From Melitaea cinxia (Eukaryota; Arthropoda; Insecta; Lepidoptera; Nymphalidae), in assembly GCF_905220565.1 (NCBI RefSeq), contig NC_059412.1, positions 13,674,125-13,738,124 of the forward strand: a stretch of 64,000 nucleotides of DNA, read 5' to 3'. Below, one piece after another: positions 11,348 to 21,504 of this stretch. Position numbers and translations under genes: made by a program. The notes beneath the pieces were generated by a model, which saw only the letters and a list, made by a program, of their open reading frames with translations, ran no database searches and was not told where the DNA came from. Every line of letters starts with the position of its first letter. The first letter of the stretch is position 1.

Positions 11348-11690
11348 TTTATACCTCATCATCATCATCATTCCAGCCTATTGCAGTCCACTGCTGGACA
11401 TAGGCCTCCACAAGTTCGCGCCAAAAATGCGTGAACTCATGTGTGTTGCCCATAGTCACCACGCTGGGCAGGCGGGTTGATGACCGCAGGGCTGGCTTTT
11501 TCGCACCTAAGACGCTGCTGCCCGTCTTCGGCCTGTTGTTTCAAAGCCAGCGGTTAAGATGGTTATCCCGCCATCGGTCGGCTTCTTGAGTTCCAAGGTG
11601 GTAGTGGAACTTTGTTATCCCTTAGTCGCCTCTTACGACACCCACGGGAAGAAAGGGCGTGGCTATATTCTTTTTTTCGTGCCGTAGCCA
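11348..11690 (-). mobile_element. SINE-like element C
   Basis: Minus-strand copy beginning with the CAT-repeat complement of its ATG-repeat tail at 11348-11362 and running to the CTGTGTGGCTACGG head near 11690. Confidence 0.7.
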
Positions 11691-12115
11691 CACAGCACTT
11701 TTTATATACCTACACATATAAAAAAAATCAAAAGTAAGTTTGCAAAAATCACAACAGGTTACATCATCGCTAATCAGCGATCTCTTCTTGACCGACGTTG
11801 AGCATAGTAACTGCCATTTTAGTGAAAACTTTCCGGGAAATTCACTGGAAAAGTTAGTGTATAAATTTAGCTAGCGAGTAAGCGTGGGTGGGCTTTAAAT
11901 AATTAAAATGTAATATGAATGTATTTAATGTGAGAAAATATGAAGCAACGGACCAGTAAATTTTAGTTATTTTTCAAATCTGAGATGTCTTTAAGACGAC
12001 CCAGTAAAGTTTTGTAAATCAAAATACATTCAACTAAATATATATCCACTAAAATTAACTAAATCATTGTGATTCAATGTGACAGATTAAGCTTCTATTA
12101 TGTTCCGTGACGTGA
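11691..12115. other. No gene seen
   Basis: No recognisable repeat termini. Confidence 0.45.
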
Positions 12116-12462
12116 CGACGCGTTGGCACAACGGTCACAGCACTGGTTTATGGCTGTTGCGCTGGCGGATGCGCGTTCGATCCCCACACATGACAAACAT
12201 TTGTACTGATAAAGATATTTTCCGTGGTCTGGGTGTTTATGCAGTCCTTGTGGGTCTCTCGACCATGCCTCGGAGAGCACGTTAAGCCGTCGGTCCCGGT
12301 TGTTATCATGTACGTCTGATAGTGATCGTTTCTCATAGTCTATATTCCCTATATATCCGCCAACCTACATTGAAGTAGTGTGATGGATTAAGCTCTGATC
12401 CTTCTCCTATATGGGGAAAGAGGTCTATGCCCAGTAGTGGAATATTACAGACTGAAGCGATA
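12116..12462 (+). mobile_element. tRNA-derived SINE D, full length
   Basis: A box TGGCACAACGG (12124-12134), B box CGTTCGATCCC (12174-12184, one change), body with CCTCGGAGAGCACGTTAAGC, and the RTE-type tail ending GACTGAAGCG. Confidence 0.8.
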
Positions 12463-13710
12463 AAATACTATAAAAATTAGAGTTCCGAAGAAACAGAACT
12501 TAAACTGAAAACAGCGCTCTTTTATTTTACATTCAAAAAAATTGTCCTTCAAAATATAAAAGATATTTTGTATCGTAAATATTCACCGCAATTTAGCGGT
12601 ATTTGTAACAATATAGACGCCATTTTGTAACGTCGGCCATCTTGTCATTGTGGCTAAGCATCTTGTCGACGTTAATTAACCGTCGTAGTTCTTTAACAAT
12701 TTTATTTAATATTTATTACGAAAATTCTCTCAATAACCGCGCGCTTTTAAAATTATTAAACTCATTTTATTATATTGGTATTAATTTAGATTTTCAAATA
12801 TTTTGATGTTTCATTATTGTGTAGATAATTCTTTATTTCACGCGACATAAGAAAAAACGTCCAAAAAGAGATTAATTAAAAATTAAAACGAATTGAATGT
12901 AATGTCACCGTGACGTTTTATAGCCTACTGTCTTTATCAATAAATAAAACTTATAACTCAGTAAAATTTTAATATCAAATGCATAGAGCCTGACATTAGC
13001 AGAATTTAACCAAACAAGCCCAATAACCAGATTTTTACAAAGCTTTAAGTAAAAATTTGACTTAACTTTCTTGTTGGTTTTGCAATGTCAAAGAAATTGT
13101 TTTCTATACTTTTAATTGAATGTTTTATAATACAATACTTATAGAAACTAATATCAGCAGACAAATCCCCTACCCAATCCTAAGGAATTTTTGCATCAAA
13201 TAAGTATTACTTCAATAAAAAACGTTGTAATTATAGATAAATGAAATTTTAAAGACACACTAACTACTACAGATTAAAAATACGAGGGAAATACAGGTAT
13301 TCGGTATTCTTTAATGTACACAAAAAAATTACCCATGTCTATAATCACATATACTCACACACATACATGCATAACATACACGTTAATATGTTCCCCAAAG
13401 ACTATTTTTATTACTATTAGAAATCTCTGTTATATATTATTAAAGTAATCAAACAACTATTAAACTAAATAATTATTAAATAGTTTATCTAAATCACGTT
13501 TGAAACTACTGGCAATATTGTAACCGAAGTTGATTAACGACTGAAGATAAGATTAGTTGGGATTGCGTTATACGTATCCTTGCTATCCCATACTCTATCC
13601 CTGTTTCGGATATGGGATATTATTTCGTGATAAATTTAATTATTATTTGATATTTATGTAAGGTGTGATAAATTGTAAATATTAAATAGTAAATTGTCCG
13701 CCAAAACACA
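12463..13710. other. No gene seen
   Basis: AT-rich sequence. It includes a short inverted pair (TATCCCATA / TATGGGATA) near 13585-13621. No gene or known repeat. Confidence 0.45.
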
Positions 13711-13714
13711 TTGG

Positions 13715-13797
13715 AAAAGCGTGGTGGATTAAGCTCTGATCCTTCAATATCGAGAAAGAGGTGCCCAGCAGTGGGATATTACAGGCTGAAGCGCAAT
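13715..13797 (+). repeat. SINE D tail fragment
   Basis: GCGTGGTGGATTAAGCTCTG to TATTACAGGCTGAAGCG with an internal deletion. Confidence 0.65.
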
Positions 13798-15088
13798 ACT
13801 AAATATGAATGTCAGACTGCATTAATGTATAATAGGATAAATAACAAATTAAACGTCAACCAACTAAAGTTAAAACAACTGAAGTTGTAACGAAACTTCT
13901 GCTATCTTTAAATTACTATGAAACTGAAATGTTATTAGTAAGAGAAAGTGTATAATGCATAATAAGTTTATATTTTATGAAGGCATAATATGGCATAATA
14001 TTTACTGTATTAATTTCCATTTTGACCCGCTCCTTATTTTAATCGTCCCACAGCCTAATTCCGGGGTTTCTTATATATGCGCACACTTAATCACTTAACA
14101 CACAGACACTTACAGACAAAAATGCAATAAATTCTAAAATAAATTGTCATAATAATTGGTCGTATATTTATGTTATTGTAATTTGTGACAAAATTTTGCT
14201 GTTATGTTTGCGATCGCGTGTTTGACCCCAACTTATTTCATTGTTTTGACGCAAAATAACTTTGATGGTACTGAAAATAAACATATTTTTTTAAACTTAC
14301 CCAAAAATGTTGTAAAGTTACAAAAGCATTTGGCTTCTAAAAACAGTAACCTGCCTAAATTACATCAAAGGAAATATATAGGAAAGGACAAGAGGGGAAA
14401 TTCGAAAAAATAATATTTATATAAGTGAAAATGTTAATTGAAACGCGTCGTCATTGAAAATACGGAATGTGGAGGTACAACGAAATAGATGCAAAAAGTT
14501 TAAAAAAACAACCCGAATGTTTCAGTGCCAATCGAATTTAAAACACGTAAAATCAGACTGAGAGACCGTTTACACGATTAATTTACGATTTCAATAGAAG
14601 TATTTATTTGTTAATAAAAATCGACTTTAATTGACATTGATAAAGATACGCATATTAAAAATAATTCAAAATCTGTTCATCAGATCTAGCTTAAATTTAA
14701 ATGGGGTTACAAGACGATTTTAAAAATTTTAAAATTTATAACGATTTGTTGGCGTAACAACGTTCTGAGGTTATATCAACTAATTGATAGCGCTAGAGGT
14801 CGTTAGTTCGATAGATTAATGGTAAAGAAACAAACATTTCACATTCAACAAATAAATAATTATACTCAACTGTCTCCGGTATGATTTTATCCTATGTCAG
14901 GTGTCTGGAAACACACAATACACAAGCACAAATGCCTAGACAACGATAAACATCTGTATGGTTAATGCAAATGATTCTTACCGATTGGGTAAAAAAACAG
15001 CTAATATGTATGTGTGATCGCTGTGCCAATGTGTCGTCTGATAAAACCTGTTTGCCACCATGATGATTTAAAACTAAATATTTACTAC
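13798..15088. other. No gene; one degraded SINE trace
   Basis: About 14925-14975 resembles the SINE D body in minus orientation (AAACATCTGTATGG). The 69-codon frame at 14204-14413 is lysine-rich and shows no domain. Confidence 0.4.
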
Positions 15089-15089
15089 T

Positions 15090-15230
15090 TCTTCAGCCTC
15101 TCCCATCGCACCGCTTGATATCGGCCTCCCTAAGTTTGCACCAGACATCCCCGCTTTCCGCAATCCTCATCCAGCCTTCACCGGGAACCTGACGCAGATC
15201 GTCCGTCTAGCAGGCCGGAGGGCGTCGAAC
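15090..15230 (-). pseudogene. RTE-clade C-terminal fragment
   Basis: Minus-strand frame reads RRPPAC.TDDLRQV then GEGWMRIAESGDVWCKLREA, matching the RPPxRWTDDL..xxWMRxAxDRxxWxxLxEA block of RTE proteins. Stops and missing flanks show it is dead. Confidence 0.55.
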
Positions 15231-15231
15231 C

Positions 15232-15480
15232 ATTATACATACATACATATAATCACGCCTCTTTCCCGTAGGGGTAAGCAGAGACCTTCTTTCTTTCCAC
15301 TTGCTACGATCCTTACATACTTCTTTCGCTTCGTCCACTTTCATTATTCCCTTCATACATGCTCTTCGGTTTAGGGTACTCTTGACCTGGCCTTTTTTCA
15401 AGACGTCCCTTATTTTGGTCTCGGAACGTCCGCCTAGATCTTCTAAATCTTTATTTATATTTACTTTATTTTCACGCAAT
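15232..15480 (-). pseudogene. LINE C-terminal fragment with a TATG-repeat tail
   Basis: Open frame ending DEAKEVCKDRSKWKERRS and TPTGKRRD, directly followed by a TATG microsatellite (15232-15248 on the plus strand as CATA repeats). C-terminal 'xAxxxCxDRxxW' plus a simple-repeat tail is typical of a LINE 3' end. It abuts the RTE fragment. Clade not determined. Confidence 0.5.
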
Positions 15481-16116
15481 AATCCTTTTAATTATGAGAT
15501 GGATTTGAATGTTTTAGTACTATTATATACCAAAATACAAAACGTCCACTATCGCAGATGAAAAATACAAACACATTAAAATCAATTTTTCGCGAATTTG
15601 ATCAGATATCCGTTCAGATAAACTGCAAACCGTGTCCGAACTTATTTGGCCCGACATCAAGTAAGTCGGCGTATCTTTTAAAAGCTCAGATAAATATTCT
15701 GAATTCCTCTCGTCCAATCGTTTGCTCAACCAATTTAGTAATTGCTTTTCTGCCTTTGAACGGACGGCAGTTTATGCAAAGTATATAAGAGAATTTTCGG
15801 TACCTTTAATCAAAATCGTGTTCTTCTTGAGGATGTTTTGTTAAAAATTTTAATTTAATAATAAAATTTATGTTGGGGTACTTCATTGTATGAAGAATGT
15901 TATATTTTTATTTGTTTAACATTTATTCATTGTTGTCTGTTCCTGAGATTATTGTTTTAGGTAAAATCGACGGATATATATTGTTTTAATACATACGTAA
16001 ACATATGTATAGAGCGTCCAGACTTAGGGTGTATACTAACTCCTTATTCAGGAACAGAAACCAAGATTAGTCCTAACTGTACCAACTGGTCTAGAATTAG
16101 TCTTAATATCCCGTTG
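15481..16116. other. No gene established
   Basis: A 68-codon minus frame (15523-15729) starts at a TTG codon, shows no known domain, and is unsupported. Confidence 0.4.
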
Positions 16117-16161
16117 CTATTTAAATGCTCTATATTGGTTGCATATAGAGCATTTAAATAG
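16117..16161. repeat. Perfect 19-bp inverted repeat with 7-nt loop
   Basis: Arms 16117-16135 and 16143-16161 are exact reverse complements; the loop is TGGTTGC. It lies in non-coding sequence and is not part of any family recognised here. Confidence 0.9.
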
Positions 16162-16542
16162 ATGAGCTGGTGAACCTCGTATCAGCTACATATATTGGGG
16201 AAAAATATATGCAAAAGATTTTCTGAACGCACTTATAATATTTGACAACTACGCGACATTTTTTTGACAAGAGACATCAATTGTTTCACAGCTACGCAAC
16301 ACTTTGTATTCGAAAATCAAATTGTCGTTTTTAGTGTTTTCCGTTAATTTTTATATATCTTTCTCAACTATCCTCTATATATATATAATACACAGATGAT
16401 ATATTAGTGCTACACTGGAATAGGATTCTTTAAATTCAAGGTACTTAATGTATAAAAGAAGCAAAAAAATGGTAGGGGATTATGTTTGAAATTTAGTGGA
16501 ACGTTTCGAATTTTAGAAGTAAGTAACTTGGCTATTCTATTT
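16162..16542. other. No gene seen
   Basis: AT-rich, no recognised repeat. Confidence 0.45.
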
Positions 16543-16698
16543 ACAATCGGTCTCTAATTTATGGGGTTTTGGTTTTGTAGGTTAGGTGGGGAGAAGGGGG
16601 GTGAGAGAGTTATCCTCTGGTCCCAGTGTCTCCGTAACCACGGGGCTGACACGATAATAGTGGTACCAGAGAGACCCCATAAATTAGAGACCGATTGT
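16543..16698. mobile_element. MITE with perfect 25-bp terminal inverted repeats
   Basis: Left end 16543-16567 and right end 16674-16698 are exact reverse complements (ACAATCGGTCTCTAATTTAT.. inward). The 106-bp interior is GC-richer and includes TCCCAGTGTCTCCG. No transposase. A target duplication could not be fixed by eye, so the superfamily is open. Confidence 0.75.
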
Positions 16699-16899
16699 CT
16701 ATAGCATTACCAGTAACTGGAATCAATTAACATACATATTTGACTGTACTGCTTTAATGCTTAGTGCTGCTTTAGTGCTGCGTAACATATAAGTATTAGA
16801 AGTTTCAGATTTAGTTAGTTTTGTTTCATGAAATTTATCAAATTTTAGCTATGAAATATTGTATTTAAAATGTTAACTGGTTTGAATTTTAATGTAACG

Positions 16900-17191
16900 C
16901 TAGCTGTGTCCGCGACTTCGTTCGCGTGGAATTTAATAAAAAAGCTATTGTTCAATTCGCAGAGTTATAAAATAAATAAATTTCTTAAGTAAAACTAGCC
17001 TAAGTTACTCCTTACAACATCAGCTATCTGCTAGTGAAAGTTACGTCAAAATCAGTCCAGCCGTTTTAGAAATTATTTGGAACAGACAGACCGACAGACA
17101 AAAATTTAAAATATATTATTTTGATGGGTTAGTAAAATGCGCTTATTTTAATATTACAAACAGACACTCCAATTTTATTTATTTGTATAGA
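16900..17191 (-). mobile_element. Non-autonomous Helitron, family F
   Basis: Minus strand: A|TCTATACAAATAAATAAAAT at 17191 and a 3' end CGCGAACGAAGTCGCGGACA..CTAG at 16903-16900, with the hairpin CGCG-based stem beside CTAG. The body has AGACAGACCG-type and CAAAATCAGTCCAGCCGTTT blocks. Five copies occur in the window. Confidence 0.7.
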
Positions 17192-18490
17192 TATAATAAA
17201 TATTAAAATAAAAATTTATCTCTATTGTAATGATAACACATTTTATAGTTATTTATTTATGAAATACCATGTATTATAATTCTAGGACTGTTAATTCAAC
17301 ATTTTGTTCACTAATAAATCAAGAGGTAATGTTATTACTTTCGTCATTTCATAAACTATGAAAATTTCTCAGCACATGTTCATAACAGTTGTATATGTGT
17401 ATAACTATTAAACAAATATAATGGTAAACTAATAGTGGCGTTTGGTAGAGACCAGCAAAAGCCAACTAACTTGCGTCAGCCAGAGCCCGGCTTATAGTTC
17501 TAAGGGCTGAGGGTTCAGTCCCAATCATACAAAATATTCTAGTTGTTGGTCACCTAAAAATGGCTATTTGGCAACTTACCATGCTTAAAAAATATCATTT
17601 TTATTTGAAAATCAAATTAATTTATTGTCATCATGGCCTCGCAACCAGTACCCAGTTACCTAAAATCCAGTCTCAATTATTATAACAGTAATACAAGATA
17701 AGGCAGAACATTAACCGCCGACATAAATGACCGAGCCATATTTATTTCATAATCCCCCGTCAGCCACGAAAACCGTAGCTAAGTAATGTTATATGACTAC
17801 AACTAACAAGTACAAATCATTTGTAATAACTTTTTTTTTCTTTGTTTTTAATATATTATATTTATAGGAATTAGCGTTAAAAATTAATTCAGTTCAAAAA
17901 TTAATTCAGACATATATAGATTTATTTATTTATACTAATATTATAAAGCTGAAAAGTTTATTTCCTTAAAAGTGCCAATTCCAGGAAGTACTTGTTTGAA
18001 TTGAAATTTTTTTATTGTGTCGGATAGCCTATTCACCTAGGAAGGCCATATATGTGTTATGTATTATTAAATAAGTGAAAATTTAGATAAAATTTTATCT
18101 ATCACTAGCAAAAAGAGATAAATCCCTAAGACTTTCCATTTAAAATCTTCATACCTGTTCATCTTTCTAAATATATCTTAATCAAAGGATCTTCCAAATG
18201 ACATCTACATTTCAAGTCACTATATAAAAGGCAGTTCGAATCTGTGAAATAAACTTAGAATTCTTAAATTAAACCTTTGTCAGACTTAACAAGACTCAAA
18301 ATCGCTTGAAGTTACTTTTACACTATTTACGTACGATATTTTGATGTACGGCGTTAGTGACAGCGATTTATTAAAAATGAAATATTAAACAAAAACAACA
18401 TTAACGACTCTTTCAGATTTTATGACGGTTTATTAGGGTTTTTAGATGCCTGACGTTTCAGATATTTTATGGTCACGGGTCACATTATTT
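17192..18490. other. No gene; Helitron fragment and possible SINE relic
   Basis: About 17930-18065 carries the 5'-type block ACTAATATTATAAAGCTGAA followed by GGATAGCCTATTCACCTAGG, as in the Helitrons at 33543 and 40037. About 17440-17540 ends GAGGGTTCAGTCCCAATC, a weak B-box-like remnant. Confidence 0.4.
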
Positions 18491-18494
18491 GTTG

Positions 18495-18625
18495 ATGCAA
18501 TAGAGAGACAAGTGTACGGTCCAGTCTATGTTGCCTGCAATGCTAGGAGAATTTCAAGCACGTTGCGGACCTTCATTGGACTTAATTCACGACAGGAACA
18601 CAACACCACTTGAGAGCTTTATGTA
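18495..18625 (-). repeat. Degraded repeat-E-like fragment
   Basis: Shares GCCTGCAATGCTAGG..GCACGTTGC and ACAGGAACACAAC with repeat E, heavily changed. Confidence 0.35.
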
Positions 18626-18627
18626 GT

Positions 18628-18920
18628 TTTTAACCGAATTCCAAAAAAGGAGGAGGTTCTCAATTCGACTGTATCTTTTTTTATGTATGTTACTTCAGAA
18701 CTTTTGACTGGGTGGAGCGATTTCGACGAATTTTCTTTTAATCAAAAGGCGGTGTGTGTCATTTGGTCCCATTTAAATTTATTTGAGATCTAAGAATAAC
18801 TTTTCGAGTTATATCTAATAATGCGTTTTTACTTGACGCTTTTTTCGTCGATCTACATTGTATTACTCGTCGATGTAATTGAAGTCGGTTTTTTTTCGTT
18901 TGCGAACAAACACAATTATA
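18628..18920 (-). mobile_element. Repeat A copy
   Basis: Runs from AACCGAATTCCAAAAAAGGA to TTGAAGTCGGTTTTTTTTCG, showing the inverted-end structure of the family, with TGGTCCCATTTAAATTTA inside. No gene. Confidence 0.6.
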
Positions 18921-18927
18921 TAGTTAG

Positions 18928-19022
18928 TTTTGATCTTCTGTGAAGTTAAGGTATTTCCCCTGGTGGACAGATCAAAATTTTGGGTAAGACTTTCGTTCTG
19001 TGCCCTACCTCACCATCTACTA
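18928..19022 (-). repeat. Repeat E head fragment
   Basis: TGATCTTCTGTGAAGTTAAG to TGCCCTACCTCACC, the complement of the repeat E beginning. Confidence 0.45.
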
Positions 19023-19780
19023 CCACTCAGATCAGCAGAAAACGAAGCCTTAACCCCTGAAGCAGAAAGCAGAATCACTGCATACTATGCCAACGGTCTA
19101 GAACAAAAAAATAGTACTACATCAATATATTAATACGAGAAGCAAAAACTTTGTAGCCTTTTTACGAAAATTGGGCAGACGGAGAAGCATGAAATTTCGC
19201 ACACTAATAGTTTATATTGAGGAGTGCAGAATGCTAATATTTTTTTTAACTATACATAAAATAGACATTAAATTAATAAAAAAAAAAACATCACACACAC
19301 TACCATGTATTTGACACACACACGCACATATATACTCTTTTGTTTATTGTTAAAGTCTGACGTCAAATTGAGAATAAACTACAGATTTAATTGTTTGTCA
19401 TACTGAATGTCAAACACAACCATAATAAATTCATTAAAACCTGAATATTGTTTAGTTATAATTTAAATTAATTATGACCGAATTTCGACTACTAGGCGAC
19501 CACTACATATAAATTTTCAGAACCGCCCACACTAGAGCCAGACCACGGCACAAATGACACCATCTTGGAACGGAAATTATCAGCCATACGGCGAACGTTT
19601 AGATACGGTTATCTGTACTCCGCAAACTACCTCGACTTCGATTCTTGATGCTCGATAGTGCCGAGTGTTATGATCTTGAGCGGTTTAGTTGGTGGTATCA
19701 GTTTGTTTGTGATTCGGTTACAGTTTGACGTAGGTGCTTCTTGGGTAATGATTGAATTAGTGAATTTATATATATATACT
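19023..19780. other. No gene; one unique-looking patch
   Basis: About 19530-19745 is less AT-rich and not repeated in the window. It has an initiator-like TATCAGTTTG near 19697. No coding frame was found. Confidence 0.4.
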
Positions 19781-19781
19781 G

Positions 19782-20447
19782 ACTCGGCAAACGTTGTCTT
19801 GCCGCTAAACGCTATATAAAAATAGGGGTTGGTGGTAGAAGGGTGAAAATTTAGGGTTGTATGTATTTTTCAACGCCAAATCATAATAAAATAAAAAATA
19901 AATAATTTATCTAAAAATTAAAAAAAAACTTTTAGGGGTTGACTACCCTTACCTTACCTCTGCTGTGTAGCTACGGTAGTAAAGAATATAGCCAATATAG
20001 CCACCCCCTCTCTTACCGTGGGTGTCGTAAGAGTTAAGATAATACAGTTACACTACCACCTTGGAACTTAAAAAGCCGACCGATGGCGGGATAACCATCC
20101 AACTGCTGGCTTTGAAATACACAGGCCGAAGACTGGCAGCAGCGTCTTCGGTGCGACAATGCCAGCCCTGCGGTCACCAACCCGCCTGCCCAGCGTGGTG
20201 ACTATGGGCAACACACATGAGTTAACGCCATTTTTTGGCACGAACTTATGGAAGCCTATGTCCAGCAGTGGACTGTAATAGGCTGAAATGGTGATGATGA
20301 TGATGACCCTTAACATACAGGGGGATGACAAATAGATGTTGTTCTCAAACCTACTCAATATGCACACATAATTTCATGAGAATCGGTCAAGCTGTTTCGG
20401 AGGAGTTTAACTACAAACACCGCGACACGAAAATTTTATATATTAGA
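19782..20447 (-). mobile_element. Helitron (B-type 5' end) interrupted by element C
   Basis: Minus strand: A|TCTAATATATAAAATTTTCG at 20447 and an end near CCGAGTCAG at 19782. The CTAG is damaged. The body matches the intact copy at 47281-47539 (GCAAACGTTG, TAGGGTTGTATGTATTT, GGGGGATG) and is split by element C at 19954-20305. Confidence 0.65.
19954..20305 (+). mobile_element. SINE-like element C, full length with target duplication
   Basis: Inserted in the Helitron above. The flanks are ACCCTTACC (19945-19953) and ACCCTTAAC (20306-20314), a 9-bp duplication with one change. This fixes the element ends: TTACCTCTGCTGTGTAGC at the 5' side and an ATG-type repeat at the 3' side. The tail reads as RTE-like VEAYVQQWT with small changes. 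Confidence 0.75.
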
Positions 20448-20463
20448 TAATATAGTTATCATA

Positions 20464-21129
20464 TTAACACTTTCATGCGAACAACGTATATGTACGTCAT
20501 ATATTGGTAGATATAATATGGCACAACGTACTATAACGTTCAGCAAAACCCCGATTTATTGAGCACAACGTAATGGTTCGGTGCCTGGCCATACTAATGT
20601 TTAAAAGTTTGGTTGCTGTACCACAACATATCGAATTCTAAAAATTGTAGTGCTACGCCGCACCGATTTAATTTTGCCTTCTTTGATGGCATTCAGTCCT
20701 GATACAGTACCTACTTTTTTAGCGCACAACGTCACTATACGTCGTTTCGCCTAAGAAGTTTTATTACTTCACTCGACTTGTGCGCCTCGCGGGGGTAGTG
20801 CGTGCGCCGATTCTGTGTTCGCGTAGAATATTGACGTAAATTATATGTAAAATGAGCTAAAAAAGGAACCTTCTTTGAAAATCTTAGAACTTTCGTTATC
20901 ACGAGGAATCACCCCACAGACCCTTTTGTTGACGATGGAGAATTTGGATCGGATGTTGATTACGACTTGACGATTGACGACGTGTAGGAACGTCAGCGCA
21001 ATATATTTAAATACTAATATCATCAGCTATTTGCACAACGTCATTAGACGCCGCTCGAATTTATATGAAAAAATGATGTGCAATATCGCATAGAGCTACA
21101 ATATTGACTTGTTCGCGTGAAAGTGTTAA
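20464..21129. mobile_element. piggyBac-like MITE flanked by TTAA
   Basis: Bounded by TTAA at 20464-20467 and 21126-21129. Terminal inverted repeats read CACTTTCAYGCGAACAA (17 bp, one difference). The motif CACAACGT recurs inside near 20514, 20565, 20726 and 21035, suggesting subterminal binding sites. The region 20876-20990 keeps a short open stretch (GEFGSDVDYDLTIDDV) of unknown origin. TTAA duplication is diagnostic of piggyBac, but the termini lack the usual CCC start. Confidence 0.65.
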
Positions 21130-21504
21130 ATGTGATCGGCTAGTAAATTACAAGCTACTTTATTATATACTTTATTGCACTTAAGAATAGAATATACAGA
21201 AAATTACATATATAGTTGATGGCAAAGGTGGACTTATCCCTAGAAGAGATCTCTTCCAGTCAACCAATGGTCATGAGAGAGAGTGTCATATAGCGGGGGA
21301 CACAGTGCAAGAAATAACAATATTGAGAAAATAGTTGAATAACTGTAATGTATTACAAACTTATAAGTATAAATACATACACACGGACATATCATACATA
21401 TATATACATACCTTACATTTATACATACATACATATACATATATATATACATACACACATAAATACATACAAATACATAACATAATAGAAAGGTAATTAT
21501 ATAC

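Noticed and set aside
15523..15788. 68-codon minus and 76-codon plus frames that might be a small gene
   Set aside because: The minus frame lacks an ATG start and neither shows a domain, promoter or matching neighbour.
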